Assembly (NCBI GenBank): GCA_022814615.1
Contig: JAKLNE010000064.1
Location: 1-64,000, forward strand
Source: Waltergamsia citrina
Lineage: Eukaryota > Ascomycota > Sordariomycetes > Hypocreales > Bionectriaceae
Length of the DNA: 64,000 nucleotides
Direction: 5' to 3'
Shown here one piece after another: positions 44,201 through 54,785 of the stretch (positions are counted from its first letter, which is position 1; each line of letters begins with the position of its first letter). A program made the position numbers and the translations under genes. The notes beneath the pieces are model-generated. The model did not search any database, was not told where the DNA came from, and saw only the letters and a program-made list of their open reading frames with translations.

Positions 44201-46810
44201 AGTATCTTCCGCCACGCAGCAAGTAAAGGTGATTTGGTAGTACTTCAAGCTATGTGGGAAGGGAATTCTCTTCCTGCCAACGGGGATCCAGTCGGCAGCG
44301 CTGAGTTGCTAAGAGTCGCGGCTTACGATAACCACATCGAGGTCTTGAAGTGGGTGTTCTCGTTGTTCTCGCTGGAGAACCTGGACGCCGGTGACGCCTT
44401 AATGTCGGCCGTCGAAAGATGCCATTACGAAACGGTAGAGAGCATCGTTGAAAACACTTCCACAAACATCAATAGCGATCGCAACTACGATACTGCTTTA
44501 GCAGTGGCTGCTAGACAAGGTGACCTAGCCATTGTTCGACTTTTAACAGCCCACGGTGCCGACACGGTTGACTCTAGTGCCTTTCAGAGGGCCGTCGAGA
44601 ACTATACACCAGGCGTTCTTGAGTTCCTACTCGAGCAAATATCCGGTAATGACATTATCGAAAGAGCCGAAATACTTCAAAAAGCTCTAGAAGCAGCTAT
44701 TGATGGGAAAATGGCAAAAAGTGACCTCTCTCCCACAGGTTACCAGTATTACGGCTCCTTGCCGACAAGCTCCATTCTACCATTTCAATTAATCCTCAAA
44801 AACGGCTTGACCCTTCCTCCGCCACACGATATGTTCTTCCACCTCGTTGAGGCCAGTCGCAATGATATGCCAACTACTATAATCCGCTTATTCGGAGAAG
44901 GAGCCCACGATAAGCATGCCGTGGCATTAATACTAGCATCGCGGTCCCCAAAGGCTCTTTGTGCACTTCTCGAACATCACGCTTACGACAATACCGACAT
45001 ATGGAAGGCCTTTCGATACATGAAGTCTGATATCGCTACGTTTTGTCGCAATCTTCTCGTAAGACGTGTTCACATTGACGCCCTAGCCCGAGACTCAATT
45101 CTCTTTACCCATAATCCGTCTATCCCCGACGAAGAGGAATGTCTTCGTCTCTTTCTTCGGCATCTCATTGGGATTCAGCATTCTGTACGGCTCGAGCCCA
45201 TTATGCGTTTACTCGAGCTCGCTCATCCAAACCCATTTGTACTAAAGCCGGTTGATGTGGACATGCAGGTTGCTCGAGTATCGCTTGAGCCACCGAAAGT
45301 AAGAAGTTCCCTGCTCACTCTTGCTACTATTTGCAAAGCGGATGTCTTAGCGCGCGCTCTTGCGCCGACCGTCGACATCAACGATAAGGATACACACGGT
45401 ATGACTGCGCTCTTAGCAGCTGGCCTGGCCGGGTCCGAGGATTTGATAGACTTTTCCATCAATTTAGGAGCAAGATCCGACATAATAAGTTGGTATACCC
45501 GCGAAGATGATCACATAGCCTCCACTGCGGAAGCACACAGCGAAGGACAGGCACCCAATGCCCTGCATGCCCTCTCGTTGGTAGACTTTGATCACCATCA
45601 GAATTGCATATCTACTGAAGAGATTCTTCACTGCTGGGGGTTCCTTTGGGACGTCTTGGGAAAAGATGGCTTCATTGAGTCACCGCGATCGCTCATGGAA
45701 ACCAGTGAGGTAGAGTCCTCTCTGAATATAATCAACGAAAGCCACGTGAGGGAGAAGCTCGCTTACGCAAAAGGTTTCGAAGAAGCCGGAGATTTTGCTA
45801 GCTACAAGCTGCTCTACAATATCAATGGGCGGAGGCTCCGCTATTGGTTCACACCTGGTGAAGGGAACTACGATTTCTTTGACGAAGTCCCCCATTCACT
45901 TGTCCTACCCTACCTAAAATCGGCGTCAGGGCAACTCGAAGGGCGCTCGGCGCTGCATCTGGCAGCGCAGAATGGGATGACAGCTTTGATGAATGTGCTG
46001 CTGGCGCGTGGTCTATCCGCTGCCGCTGTTGACGATGCGGGCCAAACGCCGCTGCACTTGTACGCAGTGGGGTTTATTAATCCACAACTAGACGCAATGA
46101 GTTCCATGATTGAAGGAGGTGCTAGTATCGATGCTATTGACAATGAAGGTCGCACACCGTTGCACTTGTCGGTTATGAATGGGTATGGGTGGACTAAGCA
46201 GGCAGCGATGCTGATTGACCTCGGCGCGACAATCAATGCAAAAGATGCAAGCGGATCCACGCCACTTCACCTAAGCTTGCATTGTGCTCAGGGTTTCTCG
46301 TCGATAGTGACATTTTTGCTTGAAAAGGGCGCTGACTCCTTGGCCAAGGACTCTGAAGGGCTAACTGCACTACAACATATTATCCTTCGCTTACCGAAGG
46401 ACAGCTACGGTAAGAAGGAGATCTTTGTCACGGGAATGGACAGCACCATCAACGGGGTCAAAGCACTGGTACAAGGCATGGTCAAACAAGGATGGTCACT
46501 CAGCGAGAAGCAAGACGATGGATTAACGATTATCGAATTCACAAAGAAGGTGATGCATGAGGATGCTGCTGGCGATGCTGACCGCCTGAGTTATCTCCAA
46601 ACAATACTTGATCTTCTCCAAAGTGTTCCTAAATGGGGCCATAGCGGGCTGGACCAAGACGACATCCGCAAGTTTTACGAGAACGAGCAGGCATCTGCTT
46701 CTGCTGTTAAAGAACGCAAAGCTTCTCTGGACGAGTCCTTCTGGAATGATGTGAGTAGTGCTGATGAGCTTGACCTTGGGAGCTCCGATGGGAATTTCGA
46801 TGGCGAGTAA
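41240..46810 (+). CDS. patatin-NACHT-ankyrin protein (fungal NLR-like)
   Basis: Exons 41292-41430, 41518-41778, 41838-42409, 42539-42592 and 42645-46810 join in frame to about 1,730 residues. The patatin phospholipase domain shows GGGIRGLSS, the nucleophile elbow GGTSTGG, and the dyad motif DGGFAYNNPV. It is followed by a NACHT NTPase with Walker A GNPACGKSIL, Walker B CVIDALDEC and the sensor-like VLVTSRPWPEIE, a winged-helix-like region, and then ankyrin repeats. The clearest ankyrin units are RSALHLAAQNGMTALMNVLL, GQTPLHLYA, GRTPLHLSVMNG and GSTPLHLSLHCAQ. The tail is acidic. Such STAND proteins are linked in fungi to non-self recognition and regulated cell death, with patatin as a lipase-type effector. 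The first codons are unresolved: the LDGGG motif expected before GGGIRG is split by 28 bases at about 41265-41292 without a GT donor. The stated start is only the nearest ATG. Confidence 0.85.
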
Positions 46811-47315
46811 AGTCGCGCCTTTCATCTGAATAATATGAGAAAGTCGAGGTTCTTTGAATTATTTTCACTACAAACATGGTTTTTTGCATGGTATCTTGGA
46901 GGTGAGCAACCTGGTTGTGAATAATAAAGTTGAGCAATGTGTACCTACAGATCAACCATTTCGGTTTACAACTGTCCACTTTAAAATCCCGGAACGAATG
47001 ACCAAGCAAAATATATCGACGGCTCGCTCTGTAAAGAATCTTCCTCCCAAAAAAGATCCTAGCCTCTCCCACAACAAGTGCCTATCTGCTGTTTTTGGTG
47101 GTGGCTGTAGGGTAGCCCTCACGGCTTCGACTCGGACGGAGTACGGGGATCAACACCAACGTCGGCCCCAAATCTGCGCTGCAGAAACCATCACCGCATC
47201 GACAATTCCCCAGTAGCCTCGGCCATTGTGACTCAACAATGGCCGCGCGGCCTTCTCCTCCTTTTCGGTTCTTCTCTTCTACATTCATTTTAGCCAGTCC
47301 TCAGCTATCTTCACC
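46811..47315. other. intergenic, boundary between accessory and housekeeping genes
   Basis: Half a kilobase between the NLR-like stop and the pantothenate synthetase start. The last 100 bases are C/T-rich leader sequence. No gene. Confidence 0.5.
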
Positions 47316-48467
47316 ATGATTCCCTTCCGCCCACTCCTGCGGTCGGGCCCAGCTCTCCCACGACGTAGCACCAACAAGCTCTACCTCCTCCGCACACACA
47401 TCCGCACCCTACGCACGGCAAATACTCGCGAAACCCTCCCCTCAAGTCCCATCCGCGTCCTTCGATCCGTTGACTCCGTCCGAATATGGCGCCGGCCACT
47501 CCTCGAAACCCAGCGCACCGTCGCTCTTGTGCCTACCATGGGTGCCTTGCACCAAGGCCACATCGAACTCATCCGCGCAGCGGCCCGCGATAACCACCAC
47601 GTTGTTGTTAGCATATACGTCAACCCAGCTCAATTCGGTCGCTCCGAGGACTTGGATTCGTACCCTGTTACGTGGGAAACGGACTCTAAGATTTTGGCTG
47701 CCCTGGATCGGGAGCTTGCTGATGATGGGGCCAACCTCGGCCGGGTGAGCGCTATCTTTGCGCCTACAACGAAGGACATGTACCCTTCAGGCTTTCCAGG
47801 ACAGGACGTCGACAGTAAAGGCAGCTTCGTCACAATCACACCCGTGGGGGAAGTCCTCGAAGGAGCCAGCCGACCGACCTTCTTCCGCGGCGTGGCAACC
47901 GTGTGCATGAAGCTTTTTAATATTGTGCAGCCTACAAGGGTGTACTTTGGCCAGAAGGATGTGCAGCAGACGGTTGTGATGCGGAGGATGGTTAGTGACT
48001 TTATGCTGCCGACAGAGGTTGTTGTCTGTGATACGATTCGTGATCCAGCGGACAGTTTGGCATTGAGCTCACGGAATGTGTACCTTGGCACAAGGAGACG
48101 GAAAGTTGCTATTGTGCTGTATAATGCTCTACGCGCAGCGGAGCGTGCGTACAAAAGTGGCGAAAAGCTCGACCGCGAGAGCATCCTCGGCGCGGCGAAC
48201 CAAGTAATTGAGCACGTGCGCTCTACGCAGCAAGGTTTACCAGCAGAAGAGCGAGCGCTGTTTGAAGCTGATTATATATCTTTGGCGGATCCGGAGACGT
48301 TGGAAGAGATTGACGTCGTGGATCCGGAAAAGGGGGCCGTGTTGAGCGGTGCGATAAAGATGTTTAAGCTGGAGAAGGTGAAGGAGGGTGAGGATGTGGG
48401 ACATAGTGATGGACCGCAGGTGAGGTTGATTGATAACATCATTTTGCCGCCGAAGGTGGACGAGTAA
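47316..48467 (+). CDS. PAN6: pantothenate synthetase (pantoate-beta-alanine ligase)
   Basis: An uninterrupted 383-residue enzyme that joins pantoate and beta-alanine with ATP in the last step of pantothenate synthesis. Signature motifs are all present: VPTMGALHQGH, SIYVNPAQFG, TFFRGVATVC, YFGQKDVQQ and LALSSRNVYL. The first 45 residues are rich in Arg, Leu and Ser with few acids (MIPFRPLLRSGPALPRR), a mitochondrial presequence-like extension that bacterial enzymes lack; the domain itself begins near residue 50. The ATG at 47316 sits in a CACCATGA context. It is the first of a run of conserved housekeeping genes and converges on the acyltransferase gene (180 bases between stops). Confidence 0.95.
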   Translation: MIPFRPLLRSGPALPRRSTNKLYLLRTHIRTLRTANTRETLPSSPIRVLRSVDSVRIWRRPLLETQRTVALVPTMGALHQGHIELIRAAARDNHHVVVSIYVNPAQFGRSEDLDSYPVTWETDSKILAALDRELADDGANLGRVSAIFAPTTKDMYPSGFPGQDVDSKGSFVTITPVGEVLEGASRPTFFRGVATVCMKLFNIVQPTRVYFGQKDVQQTVVMRRMVSDFMLPTEVVVCDTIRDPADSLALSSRNVYLGTRRRKVAIVLYNALRAAERAYKSGEKLDRESILGAANQVIEHVRSTQQGLPAEERALFEADYISLADPETLEEIDVVDPEKGAVLSGAIKMFKLEKVKEGEDVGHSDGPQVRLIDNIILPPKVDE

Positions 48468-48646
48468 CTGTATCAAACTTCTAGAAAGGAGAGCTCTTGG
48501 ATATATTGGATTGGCATGGCATAGAGAAAGCGATGATGATGGCAGTGATGCCCAGGAACATAAAAGGGTCATGATATTTTATTGGGCTCATGGGGAATAT
48601 TTAAATAGACTTAACATGGCTGTACAACATCCGAGATAAGAAGAAG

Positions 48647-51271
48647 TTACAAGTGTGGTCGGGCTTCGAGCTTCCGCCGCCTCTTCGCTGCCCTCTTCTT
48701 AGCCTTCCGCACGGCCTCAGCTTCTTCTGTATTCAACCGACTAGGCACCTTAGCCTCATCCCCTTCCGCCTCCTCAAACATCTTCTGCCCCAACACATCG
48801 ACTAGCCTAAGCACACGACTGCTGACGGTAGCACCGTCGCGACGGTTCTTGCCCTCGCGACGGGACTTGGCGATGCTTTCGATAAAGTCCCATAGGTTGC
48901 CTTCGGCAAGGAGGGAGCCTGTCTCGGGATCGCGGGGTGGGCGCCAGGATGGGTCGAGTTGAATGCGAGGTGGGATTTTGGCGTCTTTGGATTTGACAAC
49001 ATGGACCATGTGTTCTTGTTCGAAGCGGATGTAGGCGTTGCGGAGAGTTTCTTTGTTGACGGCTTCGAAGTAGGATAGGTCACCTTGGTGGTACAGAGTT
49101 TTGCCGAGCTATCACACGTGTTAGTATTGTCATTGAGATGGAAATAGGGGGAGGGGAGAAAGAGAAAATTACCAATTGAGCCACGTCATGTGCTTTACTC
49201 TGCACCAGCCAAATATCATCCTTCGACCCCTTCGGCGGCGTCAGTCCCATCAACGACACAGCAGCGAGCCAATTAGCCTCGATAAATGGCCAAATCAAGA
49301 AGCAATAGAAATCATAATTCTCCCGCCCTGCTTTCCGTTCTTCATCCGACAGACCAATCTTGGTAATATTCCCCTTGTCATCAAAGTCCAAGCGCACTAC
49401 ATGGTCGGCTTCTAGCCCCTTGAGCGTCTTATCCAGATTGGCTTGGAGACCTTTGCTGGAGAAGATGAATTCTCCTCGGAATAGGGATGAGAGGAAGGTT
49501 ACTTGTTCTCTTAGTTCGTCGTAAGGAATGTCTTGGAGAGAGGGGCCACCCCCGAGTTTAACGCGGGTGTACATGGCGGCGCTGACGATGGCTTCGTAGA
49601 TGAAGAGATGGATGGTCATGTTGCGGTAGAAGGAGAGTTGGAAGCGGTCGACAGCGTAGTACGTCGGCTCCGGTAGACCTTCGACTACGCCGACGAGGTC
49701 TTTGCCGAGAACTTCGAGGCCTCGATCCACGATATCGGAGAGTGGCACGTTGCCGAAATGAGCTACTCTGCCGCCTTTGGCACGTACACGGTTGGTGAGC
49801 CAGCCGACACGGCGTATCAGCTCATCATGACCGACGCCACGTCCGCGAAGTGTCAAGAGAACCGTGCCGATCAACGCTGTGGGCATCACCACAGATACTT
49901 CGTTAATATCACCCAGTACCTTGTAACCCAGCGTCCGAAGTAACTTCTCTCGAACAGCCCGAACCTCGGGTTGATGGTGATTCAGATGGAGGCCCGAGGG
50001 CACATCGGGAAGTCGAGATAGTTGATCCTCAATGAACGTCCTCATGCTCCATGGCTTGTTGAAGCGCACATCCACACGACCAAGTTTCAGTGACAAGACT
50101 GATGAACCAGAGGATAAGAAGTCGGCCAAGTTCTCCTTCTTTTTGGGCACGCCGAGAAGTTCTGTGACATATCCTTCCGTCTCCACGACCTTGTCGTACT
50201 GTGTGCTGACCGGGCAAATTATGGTATCCTCCACGCGTCCAGACAGGATGCTATCCAAGATGAAGCTGAGGATACCAAACTTTGGTGGTAACAGCTTGCC
50301 CGTACGCGAACGGCCACCTTCAATGAAACATTCAAAGTTAAAACCTTCCTGCAACATCGTGTCGATATATGACTGGACAAGAGTGGTATAAAGGGCATCT
50401 TCGCCGAACGATCTTCGAATCCACATGGCTCCAGCATGCTGCAAGAAGCTGCCGAGAACCGGCATGTTAAGATTGTCTCCAGCAACAACGACAGGCAGTG
50501 TGAGACCAAGCCGGTAACAAATCAACTGGAGCGAGACGTAGTCGACGTGAGATCGATGACTCGGCAAGAACACAATGCTCTGCTTTTTCTTCGCTGCCAC
50601 ATCAGCCACCTTCCTGAGCCTCAACACTTCCTCACTTGACACATGAATACCCTGATGGTACGCCCTCGTCAACAACTGTGTCGTCAGATAATAAGCACCG
50701 CGGATAAACGTCTTGCTCTCCATCTTGCAAATCATATCATCCGTCAACTTCTCAGCCACCTCCTGCAACCCGCCTTCCAGCTCCGCAACACGCTGCGCAC
50801 GCTTAGCTTCATAGTGTGATGAATTCTTATCCAGTAGACCTTCCTTCTCCTCAACCTGGGCACGACTTTCGGCGAGTTCGGAGATGCGCTTTTGTAGCAA
50901 AGGGGCGGCGACCACCATAGCTTTCATGTTATCGGAGAAACCGGAGTAGAAGACGGGTTGGCCGATGATTCGATCGTAGGCGCGCCATCCTTGGCCGGAG
51001 ACGTAGAGTGAGACTTCGCGGAGGAATCTGAAAAAAGGGCATCTGGTTAGCTGATAGTATGCGTGCCGGTGGCAACGACGGTAAAGACTTACTGGAGAGG
51101 TTCGGCTCGGAAGGACGCGAATTGGTGCATGAGCGCCTGCTCCTCGCCGGCCTTTTCGCTCCCGCTGGGCTCTACGAAGCCACTAGGTTGGAGAGTGATT
51201 TCATCGCCGAGGATTTGGAGATCGGGCGCTGAGTTGTTGGCCGCGTCGACGGCGTCATCATCGTGCGACAT
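48647..51271 (-). CDS. glycerol-3-phosphate / DHAP O-acyltransferase (PlsB-like)
   Basis: Three exons, 51271-51093, 51027-49173 and 49108-48647, give 831 residues in frame. Acyltransferase motifs are: block I SHRSHVDYVSLQL near residue 215 (H-x4-D); block II GAMWIRRSFG; block III FIEGGRSRTGK near residue 293; block IV ICPVSTQYDKV. The layout is that of PlsB/GPAT1/GNPAT-type enzymes, which acylate glycerol-3-phosphate or dihydroxyacetone phosphate in the first step of glycerolipid synthesis. This differs from the membrane-spanning yeast Sct1/Gpt2 type. A charged N-terminus of about 60 residues and a very basic C-terminus (KKRAAKRRRKLEARPHL) frame the domain. The C-terminal tripeptide PHL could be a weak peroxisomal signal, consistent with a DHAP acyltransferase role, but this is inference. 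Confidence 0.9.
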
Positions 51272-51796
51272 GGCGGTATGGTAGAATAGGCGAGCTCGCC
51301 GGTTGCCACCCGATAGCTATGATCTTATATGGATGGATGGATGGACAGAGAGTGTCTCTTAAGAGTTCATTCGAGGCGGTGCTTCTGTGAGCAGAATGTC
51401 GTCGCGTTGGTGATGGTCATGTCCAACACCATCCATGACCAGGCTCAATGTCAATCAAGTCAAAGCCTGCGATGTTATCCTGAGCCGAGCTTTCTCTCCC
51501 TCCTGGAAAGTTGGGGGTGACATTGGTTTGGCGTCTGGCGGAGTGTGGGGAAACCGAGTTGCCGAGCTTCCCCAAACTCGCCCAAACAGCTCCAAGCCGC
51601 ATGTGATGTGACGCCAGAGCTGCAGGGTAGCATCGGGTCTCTAGATTTTGGCGGAATGATTTCTACTAATATGATAAGAGCTTTGGGAACCCCACTAGTG
51701 ACTCTGGTCATCACCGTTAGATCTAAAAGTGATTCTGTCGCAAACAGCCCTTCTACGCTTTGAAGCAATGTCGTAAAGCGCGCCAAGATCGCCGAA
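51272..51796. other. divergent intergenic region
   Basis: Separates the start codons of the acyltransferase and POP4 genes and serves as both promoters. No gene seen. Confidence 0.5.
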
Positions 51797-52492
51797 ATGT
51801 CGAAAACCGGTCAGCAAGCCACACGCGACCTGCTCGCCAGAGCCCACTCCCCCGACAGCGTCGAGCGCATCTACAGCGAAAAGATCCAGCATCGGACTCT
51901 TCACCTGCGACCCTCGTCTCCTCCACCAGCCGAGGTCAATGCACGCGCAGCACGAAAGCGCAAACGTCAGCAGGAAAAGGCCAAGAAGAAACAGAAGCCC
52001 GCGCCCCTCTCCGGACGCGAGCGACGAAGACTGGGCTTGTATGACATCCCTCGAACGGGCCAGAAATATCACATCTACGAGCCATTGAACAAAATGTGGA
52101 TGGGCTACATGAGGGAGGTGCTTGGAGGTGATGTCTATGTCGGAGGGCCTGGCGCAGCGGCGAAGCTAGCAAGCGCAGAGTTCCACGGCGCCCACGTTGA
52201 GGTCGTCAGAAGCCGTTGCCCAGGTCGGGTGGGCATCAGCGGCATCGTGGTGAGGGATCGCAAGTTTGTTATGGAGATTGTGACCAAGAAGCGAGGTCTC
52301 AAGGTTGTACCAAAGGAGGGGACTACATTCCGCGTTGGCGTTGATGTGCCCACTACTGTACCGGAACAGGAGAAGGGCAGCCAAGAGCCCTCCAAACTTT
52401 TCGAATTCGATATCCTTGGCGACCAGATGATGCTTCGCTCGGCGGACAGAGCTAGCCGGAAGTTCAAAGCGCACTTCTTGGAACAGCTTTGA
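51797..52492 (+). CDS. POP4: RNase P/MRP protein subunit Pop4 (Rpp29)
   Basis: An intronless 231-residue protein. A basic N-terminal half (ARKRKRQQEKAKKKQKPAP, then LSGRERRRLGLYDIP) leads into the Rpp29/Pop4 Sm-like barrel: the region HGAHVEVVRSRCPGRVGISG, then IVVRDRKFVMEIVT and PKEGTTFRV matches the UPF0086 core. Pop4 helps fold and position substrate in nuclear RNase P (tRNA 5' processing) and RNase MRP (rRNA processing). The ATG at 51797 opens MSKTGQQATRDLL; open frame upstream lacks an ATG. Divergent from the acyltransferase gene. Confidence 0.92.
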   Translation: MSKTGQQATRDLLARAHSPDSVERIYSEKIQHRTLHLRPSSPPPAEVNARAARKRKRQQEKAKKKQKPAPLSGRERRRLGLYDIPRTGQKYHIYEPLNKMWMGYMREVLGGDVYVGGPGAAAKLASAEFHGAHVEVVRSRCPGRVGISGIVVRDRKFVMEIVTKKRGLKVVPKEGTTFRVGVDVPTTVPEQEKGSQEPSKLFEFDILGDQMMLRSADRASRKFKAHFLEQL

Positions 52493-52737
52493 GGACTCTG
52501 TGCAGGGGTTATAAGTTTTCAAATTCACGCTGGTCGCTATCGAAACCTTGCTAGCACCTCATTACAAGCAATGTGGAAGGGCTTGGCACGACTCTTTTCA
52601 ACGCGCCTTTCCCCCAGGCTTAACGTTGATTGAGGAGCCTTCTCTCATAAACGCGGCCGTCATCTCACGCGAGACTCTTGCCCATAGGAAGCTGGAACGG
52701 TTAGCAGAGACACTTCTGTTTATTGACTACCAGGGTC

Positions 52738-53221
52738 TTACGTCTCTGTTGCCGTGGTAAGCACCAATGCGAACATCAAAGCATAATATGTCCATCCATA
52801 GAACCCCGGCCACTCTTTCGGATGCCAGCGGTGGCTTTCTCCTGCGTCGGCGCCTTGTTCTGCGTGGCGTTCAAAGTCACCCCGCCACACAGCGAGGATT
52901 GTAGTGAGGAACATTGACATCCACCCAAAGGTGAGGATCGCGACGATTTTCAGGGTGTTGAAATTAATCCTTGTCCCGCAAAGGGAGAATGTACTGGAGA
53001 GGAAGAAAAGACCGCAGAAGATGGCGACGGACTAGATCTAGTTAGCATCTTGCTCTGATCAAGATTGGGTAAAGTGGAAAATGTGGAAGTTGTCGACTTA
53101 CACATGCCAGGTAAAGGATGCCCAGTGATCCCTCGCTAGAATCACCACCTCTTTGCAGGAAAAGACAAGAGAGGACGAAGAACATGAGAAGGGTCGGGAT
53201 GGAGGAGTTGTCACGGCGCAT
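52738..53221 (-). CDS. small integral membrane protein of unknown function
   Basis: Exons 53221-53102 and 53031-52738 give 137 residues (an ATG at 53299 would add 26 residues). Four hydrophobic segments are visible: PTLLMFFVLSCLFL, GILYLACSVAIFCGLFF, TLKIVAILTFGWMSMFLTTI and WTYYALMFALVLTT. Between the third and fourth lies a polar loop (RGDFERHAEQGADAGESH). A small four-helix topology like MARVEL- or tetraspan-type proteins is possible, but I do not recognise the family. The intron (GTAAGT...CTAG) keeps frame and joins two hydrophobic halves, which supports the model. Confidence 0.7.
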
Positions 53222-53299
53222 GGTTACCCGCCAGGCGAAGATTGGGGATGGAACACGACGGGGTTCGCCCGAGGGGCCAAGTCGACAACCGATATACAT

Positions 53300-54785
53300 G
53301 TTGACCGATTTTTTAAGATATCGACGGGGAAAATAAACGAAAGTGAAGCAATGGACAATGAAGTCTTTGCGCGATACCGTGATGAATTAAACCTGAGCGT
53401 GGCGAGACTATATGCCTATAAGAAAACAGGTCATGCGCAGCCTGCTCCCCTGTGTTTCTCCCTTCCCTCAATAATCACCTCTTTCTGTTTACCAAAGAGA
53501 TGAGGGAGAGTATCAAAGTCAGGTACTATCTACGACTTACTCTTCTTACTGACTTTACGATTGTAACACACCATCTACGACTACTAGTACCCTGGCAAGA
53601 GACTCGGAGTTTCTAGCATCTCTTGGAAAGGCAGCCGCCTTACCTTCATGTTCGGAAGCGACTTGCGCAATTTATTGTTTGCCCTCTGCAGCTTGCCAAT
53701 TCTGCCGCTTGCTCCTTCATTCCAGTCGAGGTGGCAAAGCGTGTCGCTATGTGGTTGGCTGTATGGAATAAAACGCTTCAGCCACGACGGGACAAGATAA
53801 GGCTAGCTCACATCTTAATACTCTGCTCAAAGTAATAATAGCTGGGTGCAATTGGGGGGCAATTAGGGCCGCCTTTCTCCATCCGGCGCCTATCCGACTC
53901 TGACAAAAAAAGGTATAGTAGACCGAGCTAAGGCAGGCAGAGAGAGACAGAAAGAAAGACAAACACAAACTCATGCGTGTCGTCGACCTTGAGGACTTGA
54001 CTTTCCTGCAGGACTGTTAGAAACTAAAAGCAATCAACAAACAAGTCAACTTTTAATTCAGTCTTTGTTTATCGATTTGATTTAAAATAGTCAGGTTGGC
54101 CTCCCCCCCAAACTCGACTCGACATGATTTTGTCAAGCCCTCGTCTTGCCCTCATCCTTTTTCATCTTTCTTGAACGACATTGGTCGCATTTGCCTGGTG
54201 CAAGCTTGAGCATTGGATGGTGTGGATTCCCATGTATAAAGATAGCGGATGATAGCAGTCATCACCAGATTCCTACTCGCGGCTAATCTTCGGCATCTGG
54301 ACCCATTGGGGCTGTGGACACGGCAGTCGCAGTTTCCGACCCCCCATTTTCCCTTTTCACGCCAAAGGACAAGAAAGGGAAAGGGCCCTCTTGAATTTTT
54401 CGTTCCAGCCAGTCAAGCTCGTAGCGTTTGACCTCACGTCACGACTTTTTTAACCACACGCACGCTTCATCATCTTCCACCATCTTCTCCAAAAGCACAG
54501 CACACCTACGCTCACCGAGCCTTTCCGCCGCGTCATCGAGGTATTCACTTCCTTGTACGATTTTTATTTTTTTGTCGTCAAGCACGCGCACCTAGCGATT
54601 CGAAAGCAGCAATCCGACTTTGTTCTTATAAACCTTTTTTTCCTTCCTTTACCGACACCGACCATTTGGTACCCATCTTTCGCCCCTGGTCAACATCTGT
54701 CCCAACGACTCCCGCTCGCCCTTGATCATCTCCAACGGGCTCCTACGTGCGCCTTATATCTAGCGACGCGTCTTTTCATACCAAT
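53300..54785. other. 1.5 kb intergenic, probable long promoter/5' leader of the GYF gene
   Basis: No gene that I can support. The 350 bases before 54786 are strongly pyrimidine-rich with stretches such as CTTTTTTTCCTTCC, suggesting a long 5' untranslated leader for the GYF-domain protein gene. Confidence 0.5.
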
